64,000 bases of DNA from the NCBI GenBank assembly GCA_030704615.1, contig CM060733.1:58158001-58222000 (forward strand). Reading direction: 5' to 3'. Positions 24,401 to 36,949 of the stretch are shown piece after piece (the first letter of the stretch is position 1; every line of letters begins with the position of its first letter). Position numbers and translations under genes: made by a program. The DNA comes from Takakia lepidozioides. Taxonomy: Eukaryota; Streptophyta; Takakiopsida; Takakiales; Takakiaceae. Below the pieces are notes generated by a model. The model saw nothing but the letters and a program-made list of their open reading frames with translations. It was not told the DNA's origin and did no database searches.

Positions 24401-27130
24401 GCTTTTCAACTCGTTTGTTGAAGGCCCCACTTTCTCCCCTATACTGGTACATGTCAAAATCACTCCAAGAGCCATAGTGTTGGAAAACTGCCTTCGCATC
24501 CTTGATGCTCCCACATTTGGCATACATGTCCATGAGGGCACTGTCCAGAATCACAATCAGGTACAATTCCAGCTTTGACAATGAAACCATGGACCTGATC
24601 TTCCCTTTTCCAGAGCTGGCAAGCTTGCCCTTGATGCTCCCACATTTGGCGTACATGTCCACGAGGGCATTGTTCAGAATCACATCAGGTACAATTCCAG
24701 CTTTGACAATGAAACCATGGACCTAGCTTCTCTTTTCCAGAGCTGCCAGGCTTGCCCTTCATGCTGACACATTTGGCATACATGTCCACGAGGGCATTGT
24801 CCAGAATCACATCGGGTATAATTCCAGCTTTGACAATGAAACCATGGACCTCTTCCCTTTTCCAGAGCTGCCAGGCTTGCCCTTGATGCTCCCACATTTG
24901 GCATACATGTCCACAAGGGCATTGTCCAGAATCACAATCAGGTACAATGCAAGCTTTGACAATGAAACCATGGACCTGATCTTCCCTTTTCAAGAGCTGC
25001 CAGGCTTGCCCTTGATGCTCCCACATTTGGTATACATGTCCACGAGGGCATTGTTTAGAATCACATCAAGTACAATTCCAGCTTTGACAATGAAACCATG
25101 GACCTCTTCCCTTTTCCAGAGCTGCCAGGCTTGCCCTTCATGCTGACACATTTGGCATACATGTCCACGAGGGCATTGTCCAGAATCACATCAGGTATAA
25201 TTCCAGCTTTGACAATGAAACCATGGACCTCTTCCCTTTTCCAAAGCTGGCAGGCTTGCCCTTGATGCTCCCACATTTGGCATACATGTCCACGATTGGC
25301 ATACATGTCCACGAGGGCATTGTCCAGAATCACAATCAGGTACAATTCCAGCTTTGACAATGAAACCATCGACCTGATCGGAACCTTTTCCAGAGCTGGC
25401 AGGCTTGCCATTGATGCTCCCACGTTTGGAATACATGTCCACGAGGGCATTGTCCAGAATCACAATCAGGTACAATGCAAGCTTTAACAATGAAACCATG
25501 GACATGATCGGAACCTTTTCCAGAGCTGGCAGGCTTGCCCTTGATGCTCCCACGTTTGGCATACATGTCCACGAGGGCATTGTCCAGAATCACAATCAGG
25601 TACAATGCAAGCTTTGACAATGAAACCATGGACCTGATCTTCTCTTTTCAAGAGCTACCAGGCTTGCCCTTGATGCTCCCACATTTGGCGTACATGTCCA
25701 CGAGGGCATTGTTCAGAATCACATCAGGTACAATTCTAGCTTTGACAATGAAACCATGGTCCTCTTCCATTGTCCAGAGCTGCCAGGCTTGCCCTTCATG
25801 CTGACACATTTGGCATACATGTCCACGAGGGCATTGTCCAGAATCACATCAGGTATAATTCCAGCTTTGACAATGAAACCATGGACCTCTTCCCTTTTCC
25901 AGAGCTGCCAGGCTTGCCCTTGATGAGGGCATTGTCCAGAATCACAATCAGGTACAATTCCAGCTTTGACAATGAAACCATGGACCTGATCAGAACCTTT
26001 TCCAGAGCTGGCAGGCTTGCCATTGATGCTCCCACCATGTTCACGAGGGCATTGTCCATAATCACAATCAGGTACAATGCAAGCTTTGACAATGAAACCA
26101 TAGGCCTGATCTTCCCTTTTCCAGAGCTGGCAGGCTTGCCCTTGATGCTCCCACATTTGGCATACATGTCCACGAGGGCATTGTCCAGAATCACAATCAG
26201 GTACAATTCCAGCTTAGACAATGAAACCACGGACCTAATCTTCCCTTTTTGAGAGCTGGCAGGCTTGCCCTTGATGCTCCCACATTTGGTATCCCTAAAC
26301 CATGGACCTAATCTTCTCTTTTCCAGAGCTTCCAGGCTTGCCCTTCATGCTAACACATTTGGCATACATGTCCACGAGGGCATTGTCCAGAATCACATTA
26401 GGTACAATTCCAGCTTTGACAATGAAACCATGGACCCGATCTTCCCTTTTCCAGAGCTGCCAAGCTTGCCATGCTGACACATTTGGCATACATGTCCACG
26501 AGGGCATTGTCCAGAATCACATCAGGTATAATTCCAGCTTTGACAATGAAACCATGGACCTCTTCCCTTTTCCAGAGCTGCCAGGCTTGCCCTTGATGCT
26601 CCCACATTTGGCATACATGTCCACGATTGGCATACTTGTCCACGAGGGCATTGTCCACAATCACAATCAGGTACAATTCCAGCTTTGACAATGAAACCAT
26701 CGACCTGATCTTCCCTTTTCCAGAACTGCCAGGCTTGCCCTTGATGCTCCCACATTTGGCATATATATCCACGAGGGCATTGTTCCGAATCACATCAGGT
26801 ACAATTCCAGCTTTGACAATGAAACCATGGACCTAATCTTCCCTTTTCCAGAGCTGCCAGGCTTGCCCTTGATGCTCCCACGTTTGGCATACATATCCAC
26901 GAGGGCATTGTCCAGAATCACAATCAGGTACAATGCAAGCTTTGACAATGAAACCATGGACCCGATCTTCCCGTTTCCAGAGCTGGCAGGCTTGCCCTTG
27001 ATGCTCCCACATTTGGCATACATGTCCACAAGGGCATTGTTCATAATCACATCAGATACAATTCCAGCTTTGACAATGAAACCATGGACCTCTTCCCTTT
27101 TCCAGAGCTGCCAGGCTTGCACACGCACTG
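24400..27130 (-). repeat. Minisatellite of about 20 copies built from a PPR gene fragment
   Basis: A unit of 124-130 bases repeats about 20 times; each contains ATGTCCACGAGGGCATTG and CAATGAAACCATGGACCT. Read on the minus strand, a unit encodes pieces of a PPR repeat: VHGFIVKAG, then ILDNALVDMYAKCGSI, the usual plant PLS-type PPR core. The unit does not equal one PPR (35 aa, 105 bases): the end of one motif (CGSIKG) is fused to the lead-in of the motif before it (LAALEKG). Unit length is often not a multiple of three, so the frame shifts from copy to copy and no PPR protein could be made. Some units are truncated (25,920; 26,285) or partly doubled (25,285; 26,620). Confidence 0.88.
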
Positions 27131-27850
27131 CAAACGCACACAAATGTGTTGTGGTCGGGCTTCATCCCTTCCCCCATCATTTGGTCATGATAGGTCTCCA
27201 AAGGCTCCATCCCACTTCAGTGTTGTGCACATCCTGCAAGCATCGCGCTCCTCGACACCACATCTTGTTCAGCCATAGTGTTGAACACTCCCTCCGCATC
27301 CTCAATGCTCTCACATATATTTGGCATACATGTCCACGAGGGCATTGTTCAGAATCGCATCTGTGACAATTCCAGCTTTGGTGATGCAACCATGCACCAC
27401 TTTGCCTTTTTGCAAGCTGCCAGACTTGCACACGCACTGCAAACGTACAATCTTGTTCAGCCATAGTGTTGAACACTCCTTTTGCATCCTCAATGTTCCC
27501 ACATTTGGCATACATGTGTCCACCAAAGCAGTCATGTTCAGGATGACATCTGGTACAATTGCAAATTGTCACGATGGATCTCTTTGCCCTTTTCCAGGGC
27601 TGCCAGGCTCCCACACTCACTGCCAACACACACAAATGTTATGTGGTCGGGCTTCACCCTTCCCCCATCATTTGCTCATAGGTCTCCAAAGCCTCCATCC
27701 CATGCCCCTGCAAGCATCGCACTCCACGACACCACATCTCGTTTAGCCATAGTGTTGAACACTCCCTTGGCATCCTCGATGCACCCACATTTGGCATATA
27801 TTTCCACCAGGGCAGTGTTCAGAATGACATCTGGTAATCTGCCAAGCATT
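27131..27850 (-). pseudogene. Degenerate PPR gene fragments (likely source of the minisatellite)
   Basis: Beyond the regular array, PPR pieces continue at wider spacing: MYAKCGNIEDAKGVFNTMAEQD near 27,480 and related blocks near 27,330 and 27,790. These include the part of the motif (DAKGVFNTMAEQD) that is missing from the minisatellite units. They also include repeated CVLAVSVGAWQ-like sequence between motifs. All frames are broken. PPR proteins bind organelle RNA; this copy is a non-coding remnant inside a transposon, probably from a captured gene. Confidence 0.75.
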
Positions 27851-28690
27851 CACCTTTTTGCCTCAGTTGTCCCACCATTGACTGGATCAGAAAAGTATTC
27901 ATTCCACACCTTCTCATCATCTCTTGTACCTGTTTTGGGATACTTTCATGTTGTCACATTGGCAGTATCATGTCAAAGTCAGTCCAATCTATCAAAGATT
28001 CACTCAACCAGCTAACTTGCATAATTCAACATGGAAATTTAGGGCCGATTCTGATAAGAGGGAAAAACATGGTGAAATGTGTTGAAGAAGGTGCCCTCAT
28101 CGCCTTTACCAATTGTGCCGCTGCTGCTGCGGCTTCCAATTGACCATCTACCCATGCAGGTTTCTTGTAGCTATCCTTCCACAAGGAATCATAGGCAATG
28201 TTGTGCTTGAAATGTGGCCCTCTTGGATGAATCTGGACCCACACTCTATCCCTGCTCCTTCAGCTATCCATGCCTCTCACAAAATCATGCATACATCTTT
28301 GCCTTGCTGGTAGCAACTGACAATAACAGTCTACATTTGTTCTAGGAAACACCCAACTCAACTTCTCACACTAGTTCATATGCTCAATTGCATCTGCTAC
28401 TCTCTACATGCATTCACCTTTTTGCCACAATTGGGCCACCATTGACTAGGGTCAGAAAAGTATGCAGGCCACAACTCCATGACTATTTAGGGTTCACTGT
28501 CACAAATGAAAGTGTGTTTGTCAAAATTCTGCTCACCCCAACAGCTCAGTCACTCCCACCCATGCAAGGTACCATGTTGTATCAAGTCTAAACCCTGGAA
28601 AAATACATGCAATAGCATAAACTAACTCTAGACCATAGCACAACTGGCCTGGTACCTCCCATGTGGAGCTTGCCTCCGCCTTCTACCATT
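27851..28690. other. CACTA-1 internal sequence downstream of TNP2
   Basis: A short minus-strand open frame (28,026-28,244) has an alanine run (QLEAAAAAAQLVKAM) and no known domain. The rest is AT-rich with no clear coding sequence; it may be an intron or 3' UTR of the transposase gene. Confidence 0.3.
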
Positions 28691-28696
28691 TCGCCT

Positions 28697-30800
28697 CTAC
28701 CTTGCAGGTGCATTCAAGTTGGCAATGGCCAATTCATCTGCCTCACTGAAAGGAACACAAACAGCAAGCTTAGTCATGATGTTATGAGGAATTTCAGGAG
28801 GCACCATGCCTACATAAGTGTCTCCCTCACCCAGTGCCACTTCGGTAATATCGTGAACCACTCGTCGGGATCGAGGGTCCTTGTGAAGGACCACCTTCCA
28901 GTTCCCTCGTGAACTTTTTTCATCCGAGAAAAAAACTTGCTCCACCTGACTAGGGAATGTCCAGGGCTGCTCCATCCGAGGTAACATGCGACTGAAGTCA
29001 ATCAAGAGAAAGCCATAATCATCTTGTTTCATGGTGGCATTCCGGCCCACCATGTGTGACCTCACCCATCTACACAAGAACAGAACTAGGTGAAGAATTC
29101 CGTAATCCAGTTGAATTATTTCTCTTACAACACCCACATATTCCAATTGGGATAACACTCATCTAGACATACCTGCTCTGTTTTCGCTTTCCTGATGGAA
29201 TACTTGAGCAACTCCAGAATAAAATGTCACCCTGTCTGTGGCGCCAATCCCATCACGTATTGCTCGAAAGTGATTGCCGCAAGCATACATGGACTTGAAG
29301 CCCAAGGACTGTACTGCTGGTGGTATACATAAATGGCATATGTCCAAATCATAGGACTCACCTGAACTCACCTTGCATTGGACAGCACCTTCAATCCATT
29401 CATGGAATGGAGCCAATAAGCGCATATCTGTTGGGTATGGAATTTCTCCATTGTGGTGGTCTTGGTCTTGTCCACAAAGGAATGTTGTTCTGAACTCAGT
29501 GCGGGATGCTTCTATGAGTGCCATCTCCTCTTCATAGGCCCTGTCCAAATGAGAATTTCAAATTAGGATTACAGCTTATACCATTGGCAGAAATGAAACA
29601 CACAGGATATGATAAGCAACATACTTACTCAAGGAATGGTTTCATGCAATCTGTGTTGTGCAAAATATACTCGTGTGCACTGTCTCGTTCTTGAATGGTG
29701 AGGACTCGTACACTTCCCAATCCTTGAACCACCTCCCCACTAACTGAGTCTTCTTCATTGGAGTCCCACACCCTTCGGCTTGTAGCATGAAATTCAGCCA
29801 TATACTCAGTTAGAAACCCTAGGGCCTCATCCAAAGCATACCCTTCCGCCATGCTCCCTTCAAGTCGGCTCATATTCCTTACATAGCCTTTTAATGTCTT
29901 CATATACCGTTATACATCCAACGGCTAGACACGGGACCACACACCTCCAATTCGTCCACAAGGTGTACAAGCAAGTGAGTCATGATATCAAAAAATGATG
30001 GAGGGAATTCTTTCTCCAGCAGACACATAGTGATTGCAACATCTTCTTTTAAGGCCGGTAGCTCAGTTGGATTAATGATCTTTGCACACACTTTTCGGAA
30101 GACTCGAGAAAGCCTCATAATTGCCATCCGTGGACCCTTTCCCAATACCCCTCGAATGCAAAGAGGTAAAATTTGCTGCATCATTACATGGTAGTCATGG
30201 GTTTTCATTGTAGACAGTTTATTGTCAGCCACATGTTTCTGGAATGTGGCAGCATAACCTGTGGGGGCCTTTACTGCAGCCAATGTTTCCAAAAACAACA
30301 CCTTCTCATCTTCAGTAAGAACATATGGGGCCAAAGGCTTCACCAACTTGTTCGGGTGAGAGGGATGGGGTCTCAACCACAAGTGTTCACGAATGACATT
30401 GAGTTCCATATCCTTCCTAGATGTGGTTGTGTCCTTCTCCCAAGAATGGTTCTCAGCACATTCTCACACAATTTTTTTTCACAATGCATCACATCCAGTG
30501 TGTATCGGATGAGTAAGTCTTTCCAGTATGGCAATTGATTCAAAACAGTGACCCGTTTCATGCCATGTTCCTTTGAAGGGTCCTGTTTTCCCCCCTCAAC
30601 CTCTCCCATTGCGAGATACAACTCTCTGGCTATAGCCCGGTCAAATTGCTCACTTGCAGTGACCACCATAGGAGCTGCTCTATGTTCCACATGTCCATTA
30701 AAGTGGGACGAGTTATTCCTATAGGGATGAACAACAGGCAAGTATCTCCTATGACCAAGATACAAAACTTTTTTGCATGCCTTGGAGTACCTGGCAGTGT
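28697..30800 (-). pseudogene. CACTA TNP2 transposase, C-terminal half only
   Basis: Minus strand, in order: KKVLYLGHRRYLPVVHPYR (end of the Transposase_21/TNP2 domain, 30,710-30,790), LDVMHCEKKLCENV, then a DUF4218 block (ITMCLLEKEFPPSFFDIMTH and ELEVCGPVSSRWMY), a DEALGFLTEY block, and a DUF4216 block near the end (REIIQLDYG, DDYGFLLIDFSRM, WKVVLHKDPRSRR). GT-AG introns are visible, for example after KPFLE at 29,630. Two single-base frameshifts (about 30,420 and 29,915) break it. Upstream of 30,800 the frame meets a stop and homology ends, so the catalytic first half is gone. TNP2 cuts CACTA ends; this copy cannot. Confidence 0.9.
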
Positions 30801-30828
30801 GCTATGCTAGTCATTTACACTTGCAAGT

Positions 30829-33199
30829 TTGTTGCAATCACAGGAGAAGGAGACTGGACGTACACCAAGTTTGCAGGACATCGCCGGTAGCGCCAGGAAT
30901 GACAAAGGCTACGGGTCGGGGTGTACAGGCAGTGAAGCCACAACAGTATATAAACTCAGTACCAATTCTGGTGTGAATTACATATTCATGATTTCCATGC
31001 CATTGCTAGTTGCCGTTTGGTTCTCTTTTCTTACTAGTTCATCAGTCAGTGTAGTGAATTGTTACTTTGGAGGTGTTCTATGTGTTGGGGCAGGGAATTG
31101 GTTCACTAGCAGCTCGCCTCGATGCTATGGAAAACAAACAAGTGCAGATGGAAGCCAGCTCCAAGGCAGCTTTGGAAGCAGTCCAAGTCCAACTGGAGGC
31201 AGCAGCTGCATTCAACCTTGCGCTCGCAGCTAAACTTGGCATGAATGTGCCAGATTCACAGCCTACAGGTCCACCATGCACCACCTTTGCGCCACAGACA
31301 ACAAATGAGACTATTTCTCATGTTATGGGCTCACCACTCAACCTGTTCAAGGCAGTTTCTTCACCGCCACCAAAGCCAAACACAATAGGCTCATTGTTTG
31401 GGCTTTCAGAAATGGAGGGGGATGATGACATGGAGGGTTGGTCTAAAGGTGAACTCAATCCATCCCCCCATATTGTTGAGGCAACTGCAAAGTGTTCATC
31501 AGTTTTGTTGCCCCCTACACCAGTAGCACTACCGGCATATGTACTACCCTCTCAATATGCCTGTGAGGTCTCCATGAATTTGCAGAGTGCCCCACAGAAA
31601 GGTGTGTCTCTTGTACATGATAATCATGTACAAGTTGTAGGTAATTGCCCTTCGGCAACTGAGAGGCAGAAACACATCCTTATACTTGACTTGAATGGAT
31701 TGTTATGTGAGAGCAGACTACGAACAAGGGAATACCTAGAGCCCACTGTCACCTCCAGACCTGGGTGTCAGGAGTTTTTGGACCGATGCCTTCAGATTTT
31801 TGATGTAGGTGTATGGTCTTCCATGTCATTGAGTAATGTCCTTCCAGTTGTGAAAGCTTTGTTTCGTGGGAAGCAACCAAAGATGGTGCTTCACCAAGAC
31901 TATTGTGACCAGCCTGTGGGAATGGTGGACCCTTTCAATCCTTCTAAAACTGTCATGTACAAGAACTTATGTAAGTTTTGGAAGGACTACAACCATTACA
32001 ATCCAACCAATACTTTGTTGGTGGACGATTCTCCACTCACTTGCTTACCCAACCCTGCAAATAATTGCATCTTCCCGTATCCATGGAAGTTGAGGGATCA
32101 GCCAAACTGCAAAAGGCTTATGAAAGAATTACTGCCTTGGTTAGAGGGTGTATCCAAGGCTGCACACATCCCTGAGTATGTGTCAGGGCACCCATACAGA
32201 TATGGGCAGCCCAACTACTTGTTCAATACTGCAGCCATGGGTAGTGGATCACAACAATCTGCAAAGGCATCTGAACTAGGGCTTCCTGCTGCCAGAGTTC
32301 CAACGACTTTGCCTCCCGATGCAACAACAAAGCATAATCAAAGAAAGGTGAGAGCAAAAGTTTCAATGCTTGGGCACGTGGGTGGATTTGTATTGTTAAT
32401 GCTACTTCACAATGTGTGTCATTCGTGCTATTCTCATTTTTTTTATCGTTGTGTCATTCAATATACAGATGGTGAAACCAGTGAAGCGTTCAATGGGCAG
32501 GGAGAGTACACTATGTGCGATCAATCAGACTACAACCATAGTGGATCTAACTGAACCACAGGGTGACCAACAAAATCCGCACAGTGTAAGTACTTCATTT
32601 GTGCAATTTTGTTTCCTTGTCTGATGCTGGATCAATACACCCCCTATGTATCGCCACATAGCTGCAGGCCCAACAACCTACAAAGGTAGTTTTGTGACAT
32701 CGTCCTACCACATCCATGTTGACCATGCATAACCTACTATCAACTAGGTATGGAACCGTTCCAGCTTTGATCATGTCAGCATGGAGTATAGAGACAAGCA
32801 AATGCAATTCAGAATTGGAAGTACTGCAATAGGTAGGGTTGGGGTGTTTGCTGGAAGAACTTCAATGTCATTTTGCAGGAGTGCCAAGCTGTCAGTCTCT
32901 GTTCTCCAGGGTTCATTTCTGATATAGGAATCTGGTTTTTGTTGCAGTTTCAGATCAGCGACAAGGTGTTATTGTTTGATCCTTGTGCACCAAAAATAAG
33001 GGCAGGTGTGGGATATATTGCTGGCTTTCTGAAAGCAAATGTGCTAGACAACTATTACCGTATCCATGTGAAATCGGTCATGATTTCAGAGGTTGTGTTG
33101 TCGTACCCGGACTACTCTGTTACCCCTAATCATACCACATTGGGTGACACGCAAGGAAGTTCCACCTTATGGTCTGAAAAGTTTCTTAAACACGCGTGA
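30829..33199 (+). CDS. FCP1/HAD-like phosphatase-domain protein carried by CACTA-1
   Basis: A multi-exon gene divergent from TNP2. Main exon 31,073 to about 32,347 after a likely intron (30,973-31,072), then exons near 32,469-32,588 and 32,948-33,199. It starts with a coiled-coil segment (ARLDAMENKQVQMEASSKAA), then about 120 residues rich in P and S. The FCP1 homology domain follows: motif I ILDLNGLLCE (31,682-31,711), motif II VGVWSSMSL, and the acidic motif LLVDDSPLTCLPNP near 32,017-32,058. In FCP1/SCP phosphatases motif I is DxDx(T/V); here the first Asp is kept and the second is Asn, as in many plant FCP1-like proteins of unproven activity. The last exon (FDPCAPKIRAGVGYIAGF...) resembles weakly the C-terminal domain of TNP1/En-Spm proteins. 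The start codon is uncertain. Confidence 0.7.
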
Positions 33200-34084
33200 T
33201 ATTGAAGGTGCTACAAGTTTAGTTTAGTTTTCTTTATGGATTGAGGGTTGCTGAGACAGGTGAACAAAACAGCTCTTCTCACATGAACAATATTTTTTGA
33301 ATTGATGCTCTTGCTATTCTCATGTACGCTGGTTGTTTGCTATATTTAATATTAATAACATTACTACTGGTCAATGTGGTTAATAATACAATTATTATCC
33401 CTGTTTTAAATAAGCTTTTGTTTAAATGAAACAAACCAAATAAAAAATCTAAAATAATAATATATTACATATTAAATCAAGCAGCCAATGGCTTTTGGGG
33501 TGCTATCCCATTTATTATAAGAATAATAATATAATATAATAATATGACTATTCATTTTGGCATTTGTCAACAAATAATAATTGTTTATTTTTTGTCCAAT
33601 ATGAACAAAACAGTGGATGTGACAGTATTCACATTAGTGTCATTGCGATCACACCACGACTTGAACCTGGTGTTAAATCTGTGTGAGAGAATCCGTAAGA
33701 AGAGCCCTTAATATCTATTATTTATTTAATAATTCTGATGGATTCTATTACGTGACATTCCCTTTGACATACATGTGGCAGACATGGTGACAACGAGGTG
33801 TAATAAGTACCGTAGAAAGACCATTAAGATTACTTAGTCAAAATAGTAGTTGACTAACTAGTCAAAACGGTCGTCAAAATATCCGTCAAAAGAGCCACCT
33901 AAACCTACTGCCACATCAGGTGCAAGTTTGGTGTGAGAGTGGTTTTTTTCACAGGACCAAGAAAGTTCACATGTAGTGCAAAGGACTAGGTTAACCTAAC
34001 ACCAAGGGGGGGTGTGAACTTGGGCTCTTTTTACACCAAAATGTGTGAGAAGAGCCGTTAAAAAAACCGGTTTCTGTATTAGTG
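33200..34084. repeat. CACTA-1 right subterminal region and terminus
   Basis: A/T-rich sequence (33,340-33,600) is followed by clustered GTGTGA(GA) motifs (33,682, 33,932, 34,013, 34,043) and AGAGCC repeats, then the terminal repeat ending at 34,084. The arrangement mirrors the left end. Confidence 0.7.
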
Positions 34085-36677
34085 ATTACGGCAACAATCC
34101 ATGCATGAATGTCTTAACTTGTCTGTGAAAAGACAGTTGGATAAAAAATGGGCGCAGTTTTTCTTCGAGACCAACATACCATTTAAAATGGTAAGGCTTC
34201 CGACATTTGTTTCTGCCGTTAGAGCAACCTCGGAGTCTAGATCCACGTACGTACCTCCGACTTATCACAATCTCCACACATGATTGCTAGAAGACGTCAT
34301 GACCGAGCTTACCCAAAAGGTCAACGATAGGACAGGCAAGTGCATCAGAAAATATGGAAGCACTATATGTGCCGATGGTTGGAGTTCTGTTACAAACAGA
34401 CCATTGTTCAATGTCATGCTCGTATGTCCAGCTGAGGAACAATTCTTAGGATCGATCGACATTAGCGGCGAGAAGAAAGATGGATGTTATTAATACCAAC
34501 TATTGACGGACTTCATCGAATAGGTCGGAAGTGATAGAATCGTGTAAATATGCACAGACAATGTTGCTAACATGAGAAACACTGCAGACATGTTGTTGGC
34601 ACGTTATCCCCATATGTACTATCAAGGTTGTGCTGCTCATATCCTTGACCTCTTTTTGGAAGATTGGGGAAAAGAACAGTGGGTGAAACAACTTGTCAAG
34701 CGAGCGAAGACCGTTGTGTTGTTCATCCGCACACTCCACATCCCTTTGGCAATATATAGGAGGCACGAACCCAAATACAGCCTCCGGAATCCAAACAAAA
34801 CTCGTTTTGCCACTAACTTCTTGATGGTGGATCGGTTGGTGACGGTGAAGAGCAATCTGGAGCACACCATCATCGATCATCAATGGGATGTGTACACACG
34901 GACATTGCGGGACTCCAAAAAAGACAAGTCATTGGGCAAAAGTCGAAAAGTTCGGAACAGCATTCGCAGCGATGATTTCTGGAAGAAATGTGAAAACTTT
35001 GTTTGTATAGTAGAGCTGGTGTTAATCGTCTTGCGGGAGTTTGATAGAAAACAACCAGTAATGGGCAAAGCATGGTTACTAATGCAAAATCTTAATAAGC
35101 ACGTCCAATCCCTAAGGCATCCTCCTTCTCCTTGGAACTTGAACTTGCGGACAGTGCTTCGGATACATTTCACGACCGTCGTTCGATGGTTCGAACAGAC
35201 TTGCATTATGCGGGGGCTTTGCTCAATCCATTCTTGTTCGACAATACCATGCTTCAAGACGACGCTGATGCCAAGGCCGAGTTTGTGCGAGTGCTCATGC
35301 GACTGGCTCCGCCGAACATGGCAGAGATAGCTATATCTGAGTACCAATGCTTCTCAGAATTCATGACCCTTTTGATGACATGTCGGATCCAAAAGAGCTC
35401 AATATATTGCCACATGAATGGTGGGATTTGATTGGAGCTGGAGCAAGAACATTGGCTCCCATTGTGAAGCGTATTCTTGCCCAAATGTATTATGCCTCAT
35501 CTTGCGAATGCAATTGGAGCAGTTACTCATTTATTCACAACAAGATTCGCAACAGGTTGAATCATGCGAGGGCTGACAAATTGGTGTATGTGTATACCAA
35601 TTGCTAACTGTTACGTGAGAAGGCAGTGGATGATGCTGCAGCATGGTATGAGAGGAATTTGCATTCCGAAGACTCTGAATCTGAAGTAGATTCGATGAGT
35701 AACGATACTGAGCCTAAGAGGGAATCATCTCAGAGGGAGTTATCTGTCTCCGATAATGAAGATGGATCCGATGATGCTCCCGAAAATGCGTATGACTTGA
35801 AGGATGTTTATATCCAGCCGACCTTTGATGACCTTCTTAAGGAAGTACGTATCGCAGATGAAGGTGAAGCTACAATTGTGTCATCCCTACAACATGGTCC
35901 TCAAAATGAAGTTGGGGTCGACCTTCAATGGAGCTTAAGGATGATAAACTTCAAGGACGACGTACGCAACCCCGTTCATACAAACAATGGTGCCGAACAC
36001 ATTGTACAGTCGACGGGACGGGAACATGTCTCACCGATATGACCAGCTCCACCACAATGCCAAAACTGATCCAGCTTCTCTTCAACACAGCGGACATTAA
36101 GGAGAAACATAGTTGATCTGTTTTCCGCATGCACGCATCATTCTGCTGCATTGGACCGGGCGGAAGTTGAAGCCTCGGATGATGACAATCTATCACTACA
36201 ATTCCACCTTAACCGACGTGTTGCGCAGCAGACCTGTAGTTCCTCACATGCCGGACCATCTAATGTCGGTCCATCTCGGGCAGACCCCCCTCCGGTACCT
36301 CCTTCGAGACCACCTTCGATTGCGTCCCAAGTCCATAAACGACAAAGAACAGTCTAATTACCAATGACTCATGTCCCAAGCAAAGCCATATCAAACAACA
36401 ACTCTAGTGATGTATAGGCGATCGGCCTACAAACAGCCCAGATACCGTGGATGGTATTCAAGACCGGAGTGGGATTCGACCTCAGATAGAACTAAATGTG
36501 GTTCAAGGTCGCTTGCAGATTCAAAGGCTTGGACATATGAAGTCGGATATGGAGGACGATTCCAGCAGTGATCATGGAAATAGTAGTGAAGTCGAGGGTG
36601 ATTCGGATTTTCAGCCCATCGGAGCATCAGGTTTAGGATCTTCTTCGTCCCGCCGTCGAAGCAGTAGAAGGAATTGA
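34085..36677 (+). pseudogene. hAT transposase, main part (DUF659 and dimerisation domains)
   Basis: Blocks in order: FFFETNIPFKMVRLPTF, typical of the start of DUF659; CADGWSSVTNRPLFNVM with the DGWS aspartate; TDNVANMRNTADML and YQGCAAHILDLFLEDWG; and the hAT C-terminal dimerisation domain (YYASSCECNWSSYSFIHNKI, then RADKLVYV, about 35,486-35,600). A long acidic, serine-rich tail follows (MDDAAAWYERNLHSEDSESE onward) to 36,677. Stops at about 34,281, 34,491 and 35,606 and at least three frameshifts break the frame. The enzyme would cut and paste hAT elements; this copy is dead and is split by CACTA-1. Confidence 0.85.
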
Positions 36678-36949
36678 AGCAAAACAGCTATAGGCATGCA
36701 TCAGCACATTTTAGTGGACATGTTTGCATTTCTATAGTGAAGTAATACCAGTGTGATCATTGTCACTAATGAGTATTGGTATTGCTGTTGTGTATGTATT
36801 GGGAAATAAAAGATGTTGTCCATGTGTATACCACCCAAAATATCGGCCAAAGGCACCGTCACTTGCTCATGTTTGTGTTCGGTGATTTGTTTGTCTAATA
36901 AAGAACAATTGTGCCAATGCTTCCAACTCTGCATTCATTTTTATTTTAA
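36678..36949 (+). other. hAT 3' flank with possible poly(A) signals
   Basis: Between the hAT tail and the right palindrome array. AATAAA-type signals lie at about 36,804 and 36,896. No coding sequence. Confidence 0.4.

Larger units (their letters stand above)
23196..34084 (-). mobile_element. CACTA-1: complete 10.9-kb CACTA (En/Spm) element
   Basis: The left end starts CACTACTACAGAAACCG (23,196) and the right end, read on the minus strand from 34,084, starts CACTAATACAGAAACCG. These are CACTA-type inverted termini with 16 of 17 matches. A 3-base target duplication ATT flanks both ends (23,193-23,195 and 34,085-34,087), the size known for CACTA elements. Both subterminal regions are dense in GTGTGA/TCACAC motifs. 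Contents, left to right: PPR-derived minisatellite, TNP2 transposase C-terminal half (minus strand), and an FCP1-domain gene (plus strand). The ends are nearly intact, but TNP2 lacks its N-terminal half, so movement would need a transposase from another copy. Confidence 0.9.

Noticed and set aside
24400-27130. Overlapping long open frames on both strands of the PPR array
   Set aside because: They arise from the repeated unit being open in several frames; none gives a continuous PPR protein.
30055-30085. tRNA A-box-like GGTAGCTCAGTTGG
   Set aside because: It lies in the DUF4218 coding part of TNP2 (minus-strand NPTELPALKEDV), and there is no B box at the right distance.
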